DNA from: Prionace glauca
Lineage: Eukaryota > Chordata > Chondrichthyes > Carcharhiniformes > Carcharhinidae
DNA length: 64,000 nt
NCBI GenBank assembly: GCA_037974335.1
Contig: CM075760.1
Coordinates: forward strand, 60,394,515-60,458,514
Reading direction: 5' to 3'
The translations under genes and the position numbers were made by a program. Below are positions 44,291-56,095 of the stretch, piece by piece; the stretch's first letter is position 1, and each line of letters starts with the position of its first letter. The notes below the pieces were generated by a model. It did not search any database and had not been told where the DNA came from. It saw nothing but the letters and a program-made list of their open reading frames with translations.

Positions 44291-44680
44291 TGAACAAAGG
44301 AAATTACAGCACAGGAACAGGCACTTCGGCCCTCCAAGCCTGCGTCTAACATGCTACCTGACTGAACTAAAACCCCCTACCCTTCCAGGGACCATATCCC
44401 TCTATTCCCATCCTATTCATGCATTTGTCCAGATGCCCTTTTGAAACTCACTACTATATCTGATTCCACTACCTCCCCCGCAGCGAGTTCCAGGCACCCA
44501 CCACCTTGTGTGTAAAAAAATCTGCCTCGCACATCTCCTTCAAACCTTAAATCTATGCTCCTTAGTAATTGACTCTTCCGTACTGAGACATAATGTTTCT
44601 GACTATCCAATCTGTCCATGCCTGTCATAATCTTGTAGACTTCTAAATGGTCAACTTCCACTATCAACATCCTGAGGGTT
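44285..44680 (-). mobile_element. CR1-like LINE fragment
   Basis: Minus-strand frame 44670-44413: HLEVYKIMTGMDRLDSQ, DVRGRFFYTQG. Ends with cacaggaacaggcacttcggccctcc at 44305-44340. Confidence 0.8.
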
Positions 44681-44899
44681 AACGTTGCTCAGAAACTGAA
44701 CTGGACTATCTGACTGCAAGAGCATGTCGGAGATTGGGAATCCTGTGCTGAATAACTTGTCTCTTAATCTCCCCAATCCTCTGCACCATCCACAAGATAT
44801 AATCCTGACTGTGGTAGGGTATTAGCCACTTGCCTGGATAAATGCAGCTCCAGCAACACTCAGAAATTTAACACGACCCAGGACAAAGAGACTCCAATT

Positions 44900-45260
44900 A
44901 ATTAAAAGTTTATTTATTAGTGTCACAAATGGGCTTACATTAAAAATGCAATGAAGTTACTGTGAAAATATCCTTGTCGCCTCACTCTGTACCTGTTCGG
45001 GGACACTGAGGGAGAATTTAGCATGGCCAATGCTCCTAATCAGCCCGTCTTTCAGACTGTGGGAGGAAACCGGACTTGGAGAATTACTGCTGTGTATCTT
45101 GTGGATCAGACCCACACTGACAAGAGGAAAACCTGCAGACTCTGCACAGACAGTCACCCAATCCGGGAATCGAATCCAGGTCCCTGACACTGTGGGCAGG
45201 GGGGGGGGGGGGGGTAGTTGTAACAGTACTAAACATTGTGCCACTGTGCCGCTCCAGCAT
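44900..45260 (-). mobile_element. HE1-like SINE, antisense
   Basis: Antisense tail aaagtttatttattagtgtcacaaatgggcttac, middle gtgggaggaaaccgg, head gggaatcgaatccaggtccctgacac. A poly-G tract of 15 interrupts at 45200. Followed at 45350-45665 by the antisense of another dispersed repeat (tcactcagcatcctgacttggaaatat). Confidence 0.8.
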
Positions 45261-46154
45261 TACGTGTTTCATTCACAAACATCCACTTTTTCCACCACCA
45301 TAGTACAGTGGTAGCAGTGTGTGCCATTCACAAGACACACAACAGTAATTCTCCAAGTCTCTTTCCGCTGAATCTTCCAAAATCATGGCCGTTATCATCT
45401 CGGAGGACAAGGGCAGCAGGTACCCGGGAGCACCATTATCTAGATGTTCCCCTCCAAGTCACTCAGCATCCTGACTTGGAAATATTTCGGCAGTTCCTTC
45501 ACTGTCGCTCGGTTAAAATGGTGGAACTTCTTCCCTAAGAGCCCTGTGTGTGTACGTACACCTCACAGACTGCAGGGTTTCAAGCAGGGGACTCACAACC
45601 ATCTTCAGAAGGGGGCAATTAGGGATTGGCAGTAAATACTGACCTCCAAAAAGTCCATAAGCGAATAAAAATAAGAATAGATGGCTATTACAGTTTAGGG
45701 CAGTGTCCAGGACCCGCAGCTGCTGGTGTATCACCGAATTTAGGAAAGTATTAAATACTAACCAGTGTACTGGAGAATCCCGCTCCTCTGGAGAAATTCC
45801 TTGATATCATTAATCCACTGCAGAGCTGAAATCAGGCCTCGGTTTCACCACTTCTTTGGATGACAGTGAAATACTGCCCCAATGGATTGGCCCGGAATCT
45901 GGGGTTTAATCCCTGATGTTTAATCGACCCTACACTCTTTGAACTCAGATTTGGGCCTAACTAAATGGCAGTTACCAATGTTTCTCCGTTGTGAATAATC
46001 AAGTGAACAAGCCCAATCGTGCAGTTTGATTCTTACTTTCTTCATGGCTATTGGTTATGGACACAACATTATTGGAAGCGATATTGAGAACAAACATGGT
46101 TACAGTAATGTCACTTGCTCACTGAATAAGTCATTTATTTTTGTGCCCTTCCAG

Positions 46155-46217
46155 ATCAAACTAAATGCCTTACAAGTCGATATGAATCCTCGACAGAATC
46201 AAATGACACGGAAAACG
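46155..46217 (+). CDS. TRDC: C-delta connecting-peptide exon
   Basis: Acceptor CCCTTCCAG to 46154; 63 bases, phase 1 in and out (donor G|GTATGT at 46218). Encodes DQTKCLTSRYESSTESNDTENG. The single Cys is the likely interchain disulfide to the gamma chain; NDT is a glycosylation site. Confidence 0.88.
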
Positions 46218-46399
46218 GTATGTACTTTATTCAACATTAATCAAAGGAAAACACTTGCAAATAGACAGATTGATAAGTGGACAGATAGGCAGGGGTACAG
46301 AGCCGGAGATCGAATGATAAACAGATAGTGAGATGGGGAGAAAGATAGATCGTCACACAGCGTGAAGGAGAGAAATATATAAATCGAGGGATGGGGGGC

Positions 46400-46565
46400 T
46401 GGTGGGTGGTGGGAAGAAGGTGAGGGAAAGAGAGAGAGAGAAAGAAAGAGAGACAGAGACAGAGACAGAGACAGAGAGAGAGATTAAGAGTGAAAGACAG
46501 ATGAAGATAAATGGACAGGGAGGTAGGCGGGCCGGTGGACAGACAGACGGACAGGATGGACAGAC
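46400..46565. repeat. (GA)n/(GACA)n microsatellite
   Basis: gagagagagaaagaaagagagacagagacagagaca and related sequence in the intron before the TM exon. Confidence 0.85.
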
Positions 46566-46687
46566 GGACAAATTCAAGCAGTTAGATAATGAAAAAAAAA
46601 CACACATTAGTGGTTTTAGTTGTTTTTTAGTTCCAAATGATACATGCACCAAACCAGATCTATCTTTTGTTTCTCTCATTTTGGCAG

Positions 46688-46798
46688 ATCGGCTGAGGGT
46701 GAACTTTTTGTCTTTGACGGTGATGGGGCTGAGAATTTTATTTTTCAAGATCATTGTCTTCAATGTCCTGATGACGGCCAGGGTGTGGCTATTCTGAG
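46688..46798 (+). CDS. TRDC: C-delta transmembrane exon
   Basis: Acceptor TCATTTTGGCAG to 46687; G+AT gives DRLRVNFLSL, then the TM helix VMGLRILFFKIIVFNVLMTARVWLF and TGA (46795-46797). The TM has the Arg and Lys spaced four to five residues apart (GLRILFFK) used by TCR alpha/delta chains to assemble with CD3, and the FNVLM signature. Cytoplasmic tail is essentially absent. One base after the stop is a donor (G|GTAAGA, 46799), so the 3'UTR is in a separate exon. Confidence 0.92.
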
Positions 46799-46939
46799 GT
46801 AAGATCGGTCACCTAAATGCGTGCCCAGAAAGACAAAGTGAGATGGACACAGTCCATTGACGGGATCTCGGGAGGCCGCTGTTAAGGCAGGCTCTGAAGC
46901 TAACCCGTGGAGTGAACAGTAACTTGGATACATTTAGAC

Positions 46940-47395
46940 CAACGAGCCTGGTATGGAGGGGAGATCCTATGAGGAGAGATTGAGAGATTTGGGGTTGTTT
47001 TCGCTGGAAAGAAGGCGGCTAAGAGGGGATCTCATTGAAACATATAAGATGATTAGAGGTTTAGACAGGGTAGATAGTGATAGCCTTTTTCCTAGGATGG
47101 AGAAAGCTAACACGAGGGGGCACGATTTTAAATTAAGGGGGGGTAGTTATAGGACAGATGTCAGGGGTAGGTTCTTTACCCAGAGGGTGGTGAGGGACTG
47201 GAATGCCCTGCCAGCTGCAGTTGTAAATGCACCTAGTTTGGGGGCGTTTAAAACATCTGTGGATAGGTTTATGGATGAAAAGGGATTGGTTTAGGCTAGT
47301 GGGTCATTGTTTTGTAACTGGTCGGCGCAACATCGTGGGCCGAAGGGCCTGTTCTGCGCTGTAATGTTCTATGTTCTATGTTCTATGTTCTAACT
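46940..47395 (+). mobile_element. CR1-like LINE 3' end, young
   Basis: Open C-terminal RT frame 46953-47294 (YEERLRDLGLFSLERRRLRGDLIETYKMIRG, DVRGRFFTQRVVRDWNALPAAVV), then gccgaagggcctgttctgcgctg and three TTCTATG tail units. Sits in the intron before the 3'UTR exon. Confidence 0.92.
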
Positions 47396-47746
47396 CTTAC
47401 CCCAGTGCCTCATCCTCATCGCTTTTCATCTCGGTCCCCCCAACCCCCACCCCCAATCGCAGCCTTGACTTCTTAAACCTCTCCAGAGTTGTGTTTAATT
47501 ATGGGTGTCACTGATAGACTGGCCTTTTACACCCATCCTCTGGTCTTGAGCTGTGTGGATCTTTCCCAGAGTCATTGCAAGCTCTATGGGCCAAATCCCA
47601 TCCTTCTGCACTGCAGGGGTTCTTGTGCACTTGCACTGGCTTCTTAGAATATTAATGGAGAACTTTAATTCAGGCACTAAAGATAAAAAGTGTTATTTTC
47701 CTGCTGATCTTTGATGTACTAACACTGTTATTCCTTTCATTCCAAG

Positions 47747-48115
47747 AACTGCATTGGACGATTACATGGATTCAGATGTGAACTCATTGACTGGGACATC
47801 AAAATCCAGACACTTCCTGATCATAGATTCCACTTCAAGAAATTCAAACTCGCTTGTTTAAAATGGCGGCTTAACTTTTAAATATCCTCATTTCGGTAAC
47901 TTTTTCCCCACTGTTATTTTGATTTGAAACTCGTGGTTCTGTGTGATTTCTACTGCTTATGCGGCACAAGCATTTCAATTATGCATTTCAGTAACAGCGT
48001 GGAGCTACCATTTATATGGTTTCTGCCTGCATTAGTGTCGGAGACATTTTGAAAACAGCATTTTCAATTTTAGGACATATAGAACTATTCAATAAATCTG
48101 CAGTCTTTACTGAAG
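47747..48115 (+). other. TRDC: TCR delta 3'UTR exon with polyadenylation signal
   Basis: Acceptor TCCTTTCATTCCAAG to 47746 pairs with the donor at 46799. No coding frame of note. AATAAA at 48091-48096 predicts cleavage near 48110. End is approximate. Confidence 0.7.
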
Positions 48116-48344
48116 GATATCTTCTGTCTCTTTGTTAACGAGATGGCCAGACATGGTTTGGTCAACAGAGCGCACTTGACGTCACGCAGCACAAATGGAG
48201 ACCATTCGGCCCACCATGAGGATACCGGCTCCCCATAGCAGATCCCACCAATTGGAACCAATTTATTTTTTGAATTGAAACAATTGAAAGTCCACAGGTT
48301 TGAACCCCTGGTCTCAAGGCTGAGGTTCATTCGCTCGATAGTCA

Positions 48345-49350
48345 TTCCAGTACAAAGAACAACGAAAATTACAGCACAGGACCAGGCCCTTCGGCCCTCC
48401 AAACCTGCACCAACCATGCTGCCCAAAGTGAACTAACCCCCCCCCCCCCCCCTTACCCTTCCGGGGAACATTTCCCTCCATTTCCATTTTATACATGTAT
48501 TTGTCAAGGCAGCCCTTAAAACTCACTTATGTATCCACTTCCACTACCTCCCCCATCAGCGAGCTCCAGGTACCCACCACCTTTTGTATAAAAAACTTGC
48601 CTCGTGTATCTCCTTTAAAACTTGTTGCTCACACCTTAAACCTGTGCCCCCTAGTAATTGACTCTTCCACCCGGGGAAAAACCTTCTGACTATCCATTCT
48701 GTCCATGCCTCTCATAATCTTGTAGCCTCTTATCAGATCACCCCTCAACCTCTATCATTCCAGTGAGGACAACCCAAGTTTCTCCAACCTCTCCTCATGA
48801 CTAATGCCCTTCATACAGAATTCTGGTAAATATTTTGAGTAGCTGCTCCAAAACGTTCACTTTTTGCTGGTAGTGTAGCGACCAGGATTGAAGACTGTAT
48901 TCTAAGTGCGGCCTCACCAAGCTTCTGCAAAGCTGCAAACAATTTTTCAACTCATGCCCTGACCAAGGAAGGCAAGCATGCCGTAAGCCTTCTTGACTGC
49001 TTCTCCACCTGCATTGCCACTTTCAGTGACCTGTGTACCTGTACACTAGGTCCCTCGGCCTATCAATACACTTAAGGATTCAGCCATTTACTGTATATTT
49101 CCTATCTGTATTAGACCTTCCAGAAAGCATCATCTCACATTTGTGCAGATTAAGCTCCATCTGCTATCCCTTTGATCAAGCCTCCAATGGATCTATATCC
49201 CGCTATATGCTCTGATGGTGGTCATCGCTTTCCACTAATCTACGAACCTTTGTGTCGTTTTCAAACTTACTAATCAATTCAGTTACATTTTCTATATATA
49301 TTACAAACAGCAATGGTGCCAGCAGTCGTCCCTGAGGAACGACCTTGTCA
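48345..49350 (-). mobile_element. CR1-like LINE, long fragment
   Basis: Antisense from gaaaattacagcacaggaccaggcccttcggccctcc through the thumb and palm regions (gcggcctcaccaagcttctgc) to about 49350 (agcaatggtgccagcag...cctgagg, the PQG region). Frame-broken. A C-tract of 14 lies at 48438. Confidence 0.8.
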
Positions 49351-49459
49351 AAGCCCTCCAGTCAGAAATGTTTTGTTTTGGTGGTTTCATCATTATGCTG
49401 CCGTCTCCGTACTACCCCCACCCCCTAGCTTCTTCCCTCCCCCAACATATCTTAAAATA

Positions 49460-49990
49460 TAACAACAAGAAACAATGGGAATTATGGGAATGGAAGAGGG
49501 GAAGCTTCCTAATAGGAATGACGGAATTGAGGAGCTAACCGCACCAGCTGGGAAAGCGAGAAGAATCCCAAAATGTTCCCAATATCCAAAGATAAACTCT
49601 GCTCCTGCGCCTGGTTTAACTACATCAGCTGCAGTGGTAATTCGGGTCATTAGGGATGGGCTATAAATGTTGGCCAGGACAGTGACTCCCACACACAATG
49701 TATTTGTTACTTCACTCATTTATAAGTGCATTGTGGGCAGGGCCAGAATATATTTCCCATCCTGAATCACCATTGAACCGTGTGGCTTGTGTTTACCGTG
49801 TTGTTTGTTGTACTTGAAGCCTCATGTAGTGAACCAGATGGGTTTTAATAACAATTGATTCATGGTTCGATTGTTGAATTCCAGATTGCTTTTATTGAAT
49901 TCAGGTTTCTCTAACTGCCATGGCTGGAATTCAGTCCTCATGTATGCTCAAAGCATTAGCTCTGGCTTTCTGGATTAATCACCACGCCAT
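49460..49990. mobile_element. SINE-like dispersed repeat fragments
   Basis: 49630-49700 (ggtcattagggatgggctataaatgttggcc) and 49800-49990 (gatgggttttaataacaattg ... gctctggctttctggattaatcacc) are parts of the repeat also seen at 43540 and 51255. Confidence 0.55.
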
Positions 49991-50069
49991 TATAAGATGC
50001 CGTTATAACATCCGTGAAGAGGGAGGGAGGAACAATTTATCATGATGGGTTTTGTGTCTGTGTTAAAAT

Positions 50070-50390
50070 AGAATTGTAGAAACAATATTGCAGAAAGAGG
50101 CCATTCGGTCCATCGAGTCTGCACTGACTCTCTGAAAGAGAAATCAATCCAGTCCCTCCCCTCTGCCCACGGTCAATCCTGTACATCTGTGGGACACAAA
50201 GGTACATTTTGGGATGGCCAATACACCCAAACTGCACATCCTTAGACTAAGATAGGAGACTAGAGCATCCGGATAAAACCGATGCAGATACGGGGAGAAC
50301 GTGCAAATTTAACACAGGCAGCTACCCAAGGCTGGATTCAAACCAGTATCTCTGGCACTGCAGAGCTAACCACTATGCTTAGGTCTCTGG
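50070..50390 (-). mobile_element. tRNA-headed SINE, antisense
   Basis: gaaacaatattgcagaaagaggccattcggtccatcgagtctgc ... ggggagaacgtgcaaattt ... ctggcactgcagagctaaccactatgc. Near full length, old. Confidence 0.8.
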
Positions 50391-51250
50391 ATGACTTGCC
50401 CAGAGACCGTTCCTCCTAGCGTCAAACTTTATTGTGACTGTTCAACCTGTACTTGGTATTTTAAGCGGAATGATCCAGGAATGACACAAATTACATTCGC
50501 AGTCCCGAAGTTCATGCTCTGAAAATCCTATCAGGTGTTTACTTTCTTTTGCTTCTTGGCAGCAGGAGGGTTAATTGACTTTGGGTTGTTTATTTTGATA
50601 GAAACTTTTGAGATGTAATGATACATGCGTTCACTGCTGATTGGGGGAACCAGAGTTTGGTTGACAAGGCGACCAACGGCAGAAAGAAGTCCTCCGAGTG
50701 TGCGGTTTCACTCAACAGGTCGCTGAGCCTCTCAGTTTGTTCAAAGATCAGAACTTGTGGTTTGATCACCCGGGACTGGAAACTCCAGCAGCGAGATGGC
50801 AGTTAGTCAGAGCCGGGGGGAGTGGTGAGAGGCCAGGTGTTGCCAACTGTCGACAAGCCTGAATCTTTTCAGAGGCTTTCCCAGCGACTGAAGCTGCAGG
50901 AGATTTCTGCAGAAGGCAGTTCCAAAGGCACACAGGCCTCTGAAAGAAGAAACAATTATTTTATTTGCTCTGTTTCCAATCTGTCCCGCGAAGGTTAAAC
51001 ATTCCGTCAGCTTCCACTCTCACACCGCTGCCCCCTTCACCCCTCCGACCACCCACCACCGCCCCCCCGCCCCCGCCACACTCCTCCAAAAGATCATATA
51101 TGTTTCAAAAAATCATCACTCAATCTTCTACACACCAAAGGATTGTGTCCGATCTTTCCTCGTATAACCCCGTCCTAAGTCCCCACTGAAGTGGAACGCG
51201 TTAAGAAAGACAATCTGTGTTCTTTACACAGTCTGGCCTTCATGTGACTC
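50391..51250. other. intergenic DNA, no gene supported
   Basis: Contains one short open frame (50618-50806) with no recognisable domain. C-rich run at 51060. Nothing else. Confidence 0.4.
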
Positions 51251-51254
51251 CTGA

Positions 51255-51530
51255 CACTCAACATTTTTATTCATTCATGGAACATGGGCGTTTATTGCCC
51301 ATCTCCATTTACCCTTGGAGGGCAGTTGACAGTCACCCACATTGATGTGGCTCTAGACTCACGTATTGGCCTAACCTGGTAAGCACGGCAGATTTCCTTC
51401 CTAAAGGAGATAGTGACCCAGATTTTTTTTTCTCTGACAATTGACAAAGATTTCACTGTCATCAGTAGATTCAAAATTTCGGGGTTTTTTATTGAATTGT
51501 GTTTCAAGCACGGGGCCCCAGAAGATTGGC
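51255..51530. mobile_element. SINE-like dispersed repeat
   Basis: ttttattcattcatggaacatggg ... tttattgcccatctcc ... gatgtggctctagactcacgtattgg. The most complete copy of this family here. Confidence 0.65.
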
Positions 51531-51619
51531 TGAGTTTTTAGATTGATACTCAAGAGATAATATCACCACACCATTCCGTCCCCTGATTGACTGTGAACCA
51601 TAATCTGAGATGGCCATGA

Positions 51620-52040
51620 GCAAACCATATCTGACAGCGTGTGTATCTATGTGTGTGTATGTGTTGCATATCTGTGTGTGCGCATGTGTGCGTTTCTGTC
51701 TGTCTGTCATTTTGCCTGAGACAATCTGCCTGTCTTTGTCCACGTCTGTGTTTGTGTGTGTGTGTGTCTGTCAGCTTTTGTCGAAGAGTTTGCGTTGTTG
51801 TCTGAGTGTGTGTGCATGTCTGAGTGTGATCCTTTCTGTGTGCTTGTTTGTTTGAGTATGTGCATGTGCGTGTGTGAAATTTTGTGTGCATGAGAGAGAG
51901 TGTGTGTGTGTGTGTGTGTGTGTGTGACAGAGAGAGAGTAGGATTGCCCACACACTCACACACACACACACTCTCTCTCTCACGCACACATATTTTCACA
52001 CACGCACATACACATACTCAAACAAACAAGCACACAGAAA
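51620..52040. repeat. low-complexity block with a central palindrome
   Basis: TG-rich left half and CA-rich right half. 51830-51925 (tctgtgtgcttgtttgtttgagtatgtgcatgtgcgtgtgtgaaatttt...) is repeated inverted at 51955-52045 (...tattttcacacacgcacatacacatactcaaacaaacaagcacacaga). Its left part is also inverted at 55500-55780. Confidence 0.85.
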
Positions 52041-52049
52041 AGATGACAC

Positions 52050-52795
52050 TCAGACATGCCCACTGTTCAAGGGCAATTAGAAAGAGCAACACAAAACCAG
52101 AAAATGCTGGAACAGTTCTGCAGCGCTGACATCATCTGTAAGAGAGAATAGTGTTAGCGTTTCGAGTCCGGATGGCCCTGATGAATTGTCATCGAGACTC
52201 TAAACTTTGGCTCTATTCTCTTTCCGCAGATACTGTCAGACCCACTGAGATGTTCCAGAATGTTTTTTGTTTTGGATTAACGAATCCGCAGTAATTTGTG
52301 TTTCGGACCAGCAACAATTTTTGGTTTTGCGAACAACACTCATGGACAAATGAATGAAAATTATTGAGAACGAATCTAAGAATTAACAAGTTCCTGTTTA
52401 GCCGATTCTTCAAGCAGCAACTATTAATGAATCAAATGAAAGTGTTACACTCCAGTCAATCCTGTTACTCATTAGGTTTGTATATTAAAGAACGAGACAA
52501 TTCGGCCTAACAAGCACATGTTTGCTATCTCAATAAGCTAAAAAAAAAATTGCCCGACTGCATTTGCCGTTGACACATGCCACACTGCATGTTATATTTT
52601 CGATTTTGTAATCATTCTCTTTTGAAAGTCACCCCAGAAAATGTTTACTCTGGTCTTTGAGACAATGAATCCCAGAGCCGAACAGTTGGCGATGTAAACC
52701 CGATTTGCTCACCATCGATTTCAGGAACAGTTCTTGCTATGTCTCGTACACATGCTCCTTACTAAGCCACCATGAAAGTTTAATATGTATACAGT
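52050..52795. other. AT-rich DNA, nothing recognised
   Basis: No gene or named repeat supported. Confidence 0.4.
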
Positions 52796-53880
52796 AACCT
52801 ACAGGCTACTGAGAAGTAACAGTTTGTCACCTGACCTCTCTCTCCCTGCTCTGCCAGTGAACAAGATTATGGCTGATATTAGTATAAGCTTCTGCCAACC
52901 CTGATCACATTTCACCCTTCTTGTTTACTAAGAATCTAGCTCCTTCTGCCTTTAAATATATTGAAAGACTGCTTCCACTGCCTTCTGAGGGGCACATAAC
53001 CCTCTGAGAGGAAAACCTCCCACTCTTCTCTCACTTAAATGTGGGACCCCCTTTTTTTAAAGAGTGCCCTTGGGGCTTCACTGGAACATTGCAGCAGGAT
53101 AAGGAGGGACTCGTAGGCAGGGAGAGCGAGGATGAAAACAGGCTGTGAGTTGGAATTCTCGAAATGAGCCACACATTTCTTTTCAGAGAAGAAACCAGCG
53201 TAGGCCAAAGTGCAGCAATTCAGACAAAAACAGGAAACGCTGCCTGCATTAAGGCCGTCAGTAACTGTGCAAGTGAGAAACCGAGTTCAGGTTTCAGATT
53301 GATGTCTTTGTTATGATGGCTGGAAGATGTAAGAGATGGAGAGTTATTTTTATTCTTCTGTCCCATGTGGTTGTTGTAACCTCTCGCCTCTTGTCTAAAT
53401 GAATATTTCAAAAGATCGGTAAATGTCGGCCACATTTCTCTAGGTCTTGCCTCACACACAGTCCAGGTTGTAGGCAGATTTCCTTTCTGAAAGCACATAA
53501 AAACAAGAAGCAGGAATAGGCCATCTGGCCCTCCGAACCTGATCCGCCATTCAATGAAAACATCTTTTTTCTGGATTCAACTCCACTTTCCCGCCCGCTC
53601 GCCATAACCCTGAATTCCTTTACTGCTCAAAAATCTATCTTTGTCTTAAAAATGTTTAACGATGCAGCCTCAACTGTTTCACCGGATAGGGATTTATACA
53701 GATTCACAACCATTTAGATGATGAGGTTCCTCCTCAACACAATCCAAAATCTCCCCATCTTTATGAGGAAGTCTTGTCCCTAGTTCTAATTTCATCTGTC
53801 AGTGGAAACAGCCTCCTTGCTTCTATCATATTTATTCCCTTCATATTTGTATGCGTTTCTATAAGACCACACCACCCCCC
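52796..53880 (-). mobile_element. two old CR1-like LINE 3' fragments, antisense
   Basis: 52796-53060 (ggctgatattagtataagc ... aaatatattgaaagactgcttccactgcc) and 53490-53880 (aagcaggaataggccatctggccctcc ... tgaggttcctcctcaac). 53061-53489 between them shows no feature. Confidence 0.65.
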
Positions 53881-54426
53881 CCCCCCCCATCACCACCATT
53901 TTCTTCCAAACCCCAATGACCATTGTTGCAGCATTGGTGCACAGTATTTGCTTTTGCAAAAACGGATGAGAGTTTTCTTATGGTCTCTATTATTCAGCCG
54001 AATTTTCAATTCTACATTTCTATTAATTATATTTAAATTCCACCTGTCACCGCTGGTGAGATTTGAACTCGTGTGTCGAGAGCACAAGACAGTACTTTCT
54101 CAAGACACAGCCATTACCATGATAAAATCACAAGGGTAGTCGATACCTGGGAATACCATCAAAAGGAGATTCACTCTCGAAGTCATTCACCATCCCGACT
54201 TGGAAATTTAGGGGCCGTTTCTTCAGTACTGATGGGTCATAATGCTGGAATTTTCAGAATTTTATGTATTTCAATCAGGTCTCCCATTCTGCCAAATTGA
54301 ATTGAATGCACGCCTCAATCTCTCTTCAAAGGACATGTATCAGTCTGGTGAAATTTTGGTGCACCCCATGTATAACAAGTACGTTCTTCCTCACACTCCT
54401 ATCTATACACAGGTTGATGGCACACT

Positions 54427-54720
54427 GACATCGTAGTTAGCACTACTGTATCATAGCAGCAGGGACTCGGGTTCGATTCCTGGCTTTGGTCGTTGTCCGT
54501 GCAGAGACCGCATGTTGTCCCCGTATCTGTTTAGGTTTTCTCCGGGAGCTCCGGTTTCCTCCCACAGTCTGAAAGATGTACTGGTTAGGTATATTGACAA
54601 TGCTAAATTCTACACCAATGTACTGGAACAGGCGCCAGAGTGTGACGAATAGAGGATTATCACAGTGACATTATTGCAATATTAATGTAAAGCTACCAGT
54701 GACACAAATAAATAGACTTA
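54427..54720 (+). mobile_element. HE1-like SINE
   Basis: Head gtagttagcactactgtatcatag, B box gggttcgattcc, middle tttcctcccacagtctgaaag, tail aatgtaaagctaccagtgacacaaataaata. Full-length layout. Confidence 0.85.
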
Positions 54721-55305
54721 AATGTTATTGTTGAATTCAAAAAAATCAAATTGCATTCGGCGCACTGAGGGTGCTGGGTGGGGAAGTGATGTGAACGGTA
54801 TGCCTATACAATTAGTCTGGGACACTTCAGTGGCATGGTCACTATCCTACAATCTCCACCTTCCAAACATGCTATTCAGTTTTGAATTAATTATTGAGCA
54901 ACCTCTATGAATACATGAGCATTTCTATTTCAATGTCCAGATGCGCCTTACGTCCGCCCCCTGCTGACTGCCCATTGCACAGCGGGAACAGGCGGTTGTC
55001 ACGATTCTCTCTGTTTTTCCTCTGGATGATCAGAGGTGCCGACATTAATACAACTCAAACAATATCTGCAAACAGCCAGAATCAAATTTACAACTACAGA
55101 GACCAAAAGGAGAGAAAAAGGCACAAACTGGGCAGTTCCGATGGTTTCAGGACATGGAAATTAATCTGTTCTGACGTGTGCTGTAGATTTGAGCTCATGG
55201 CTCAGCGCTGAAAGAGTTAATGGAAAAGTGAACATGCGATGAGCAGGAGCTACTGTAAGTGCTTCAGTGCAAGTAAGACCAGAACCTTGCAGTCATGTAT
55301 TATAG
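54721..55305. other. intergenic DNA, no gene supported
   Basis: One 105-codon frame (54894-55211) with no recognised domain and no splice context that convinces. Confidence 0.35.
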
Positions 55306-56095
55306 TGAGCAATCTCTCTCTCTCTCTGTCTCCTAGTCTCTCTCTTTCTCTCTCCCTCTCTCACTGAATCTCTCTCTCTCTCTCTTTCTCTCACTCTCAC
55401 TGTCTTTCTCTCAGTCTCTCTCTCTGACTGTCTCTCTCTATCTATCTCTCAGTCTCTCTCTCTCTGACTTTCAATCTCTCTCTTTCTCTTTCTCTTTCTC
55501 TCACTCTCTTTCTCTCTCACGCACACATACTTTCACACACGCACACACAAACAAGCACTCACACAGAAAAACTCACACTCAGACATGCACACACACTCAG
55601 ACAACAGCGCAAACTCACTTAGACAAAAGCTGACACAGAAAAGCACACATACACACACAAACACAGACGTGGACAGACAGGCTGATTATCTCAGGCATTA
55701 TGACATACAAACATAAACACACACATGCACATACACACACAGATACACACACACATATATAGACACGCCGTCAGATAAACACACACATGGATGCGCGCTG
55801 ATACACAGTGATAAACAAACAGAGGCACACACACTGTCAGACAACAAATATATGGACACTCAAACAAGGACACAGAAACACAGACACTCACAGAGCAGAC
55901 ACGAAAGTTCAGACAAACTCAGGCACACACACCACACACACACACACAGCCACTGCCTCTCAGCTAAAAACACACACGCAGATAAACAAACAGGCAGACA
56001 CACACAAGCAGAGTTTCCGAAATCATATGCACGGATGCACCCACACAGAGCTCAAAGGAAAATAAAACAAACACAGACCCACACACACAGTAACA
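55306..56095. repeat. (TC)n then CA-rich low-complexity block
   Basis: (TC)n with ctctctgtctctcagtctc variants from 55306 to 55520, then CA-rich sequence to 56095. 55500-55780 is an inverted copy of 51630-51900. Long open frames on both strands are artefacts of composition. Confidence 0.9.

Noticed and set aside
54894-55211. 105-codon frame that might be a TCR-related exon
   Set aside because: No paired cysteines, no J or V motif and no convincing splice sites.
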